From: Ziziphus jujuba
Lineage: Eukaryota; Streptophyta; Magnoliopsida; Rosales; Rhamnaceae
Length of the DNA: 64,000 bases
Assembly (NCBI RefSeq): GCF_031755915.1
Contig: NC_083380.1
Location: 13,082,001-13,146,000 of the forward strand
Direction: 5' to 3'
Shown piece after piece: positions 63,943 to 64,000 of the stretch (the stretch's first letter is position 1; the number at the start of each line of letters is the position of its first letter). The notes below the pieces were generated by a model. It did not search any database, was not told the DNA's origin, and saw nothing but the letters and a program-made list of their open reading frames with translations. The translations under genes and the position numbers were made by a program.

Positions 63943-64000
63943 CAAACAACTCCCCGACTCAGCTGTGGAAATAGGGGGGCTTCAGAGGATAACCCACTTT

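Noticed and set aside
1..64000. CRISPR arrays, bacterial operons, phage or plasmid genes
   Set aside because: No spaced identical repeats and no prokaryotic gene organisation; all real genes are intron-bearing plant genes.

Overview
This is nuclear DNA from a flowering plant, and almost certainly a eudicot. The genes have canonical GT..AG introns, lie far apart in very AT-rich DNA full of (AT)n, poly-A/T and (GA)n tracts, and encode plant-specific families (a PIN auxin carrier, a two-domain phosphoethanolamine N-methyltransferase, a WUSCHEL-related homeobox protein). The protein style would suit the rosids, perhaps Rosales, but the species cannot be settled from sequence alone.

Layout. 1-4.2 kb: AT-rich DNA with no gene. 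4.2-8.7 kb (+): a complete PIN1-type auxin efflux carrier with six coding exons and a leader carrying upstream ORFs. 8.7-32.7 kb: about 24 kb without a convincing gene, holding tandem duplications, hairpin elements that look like MITEs, a possible SINE and simple repeats. 32.7-36.9 kb (+): a complete phosphoethanolamine N-methyltransferase (PEAMT) gene with 12 coding exons, a clear TATA box and a 25-codon Arg/Ser-rich upstream ORF. 38.3-41.7 kb (-): a complete seven-exon EamA/DMT transporter with a plastid-like leader, convergent with PEAMT. 42.4-45.4 kb (-): a complete three-exon beta-tubulin gene with a TATA box. 45.5-50.9 kb: intergenic, with a tRNA-like SINE joined to three 41-bp tandem units and a 5'-truncated retroposed fragment flanked by an 11-bp target-site duplication. 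50.9-53.0 kb (+): a complete four-exon WOX1-type homeobox gene. 53-64 kb: intergenic, with a large inverted-repeat element carrying a tRNA-iMet primer-binding-like motif, a decayed serine-carboxypeptidase-like fragment, and a core promoter at the right edge that seems to belong to a gene starting outside the window.

The five intact genes do not form a pathway. PIN1 (polar auxin export) and WOX1 (lateral-organ blade outgrowth) are developmental, PEAMT makes phosphocholine, beta-tubulin is cytoskeletal, and the EamA protein is a putative plastid membrane transporter. From memory, the Arabidopsis PEAMT gene XIPOTL1 (At3g18000) and WOX1 (At3g18010) are adjacent, so the PEAMT-WOX1 proximity here looks like old microsynteny with two genes lying between. 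I checked exon boundaries by hand: every intron starts GT and ends AG, and each assembled reading frame closes without a break. I saw no CRISPR array, rRNA or convincing tRNA gene, and no novel multi-gene system. The strongest items for a second look are the PEAMT upstream ORFs, the in-frame 90-bp PIN1 intron, the inverted-repeat element at 59.1-59.6 kb and the small retroposons.
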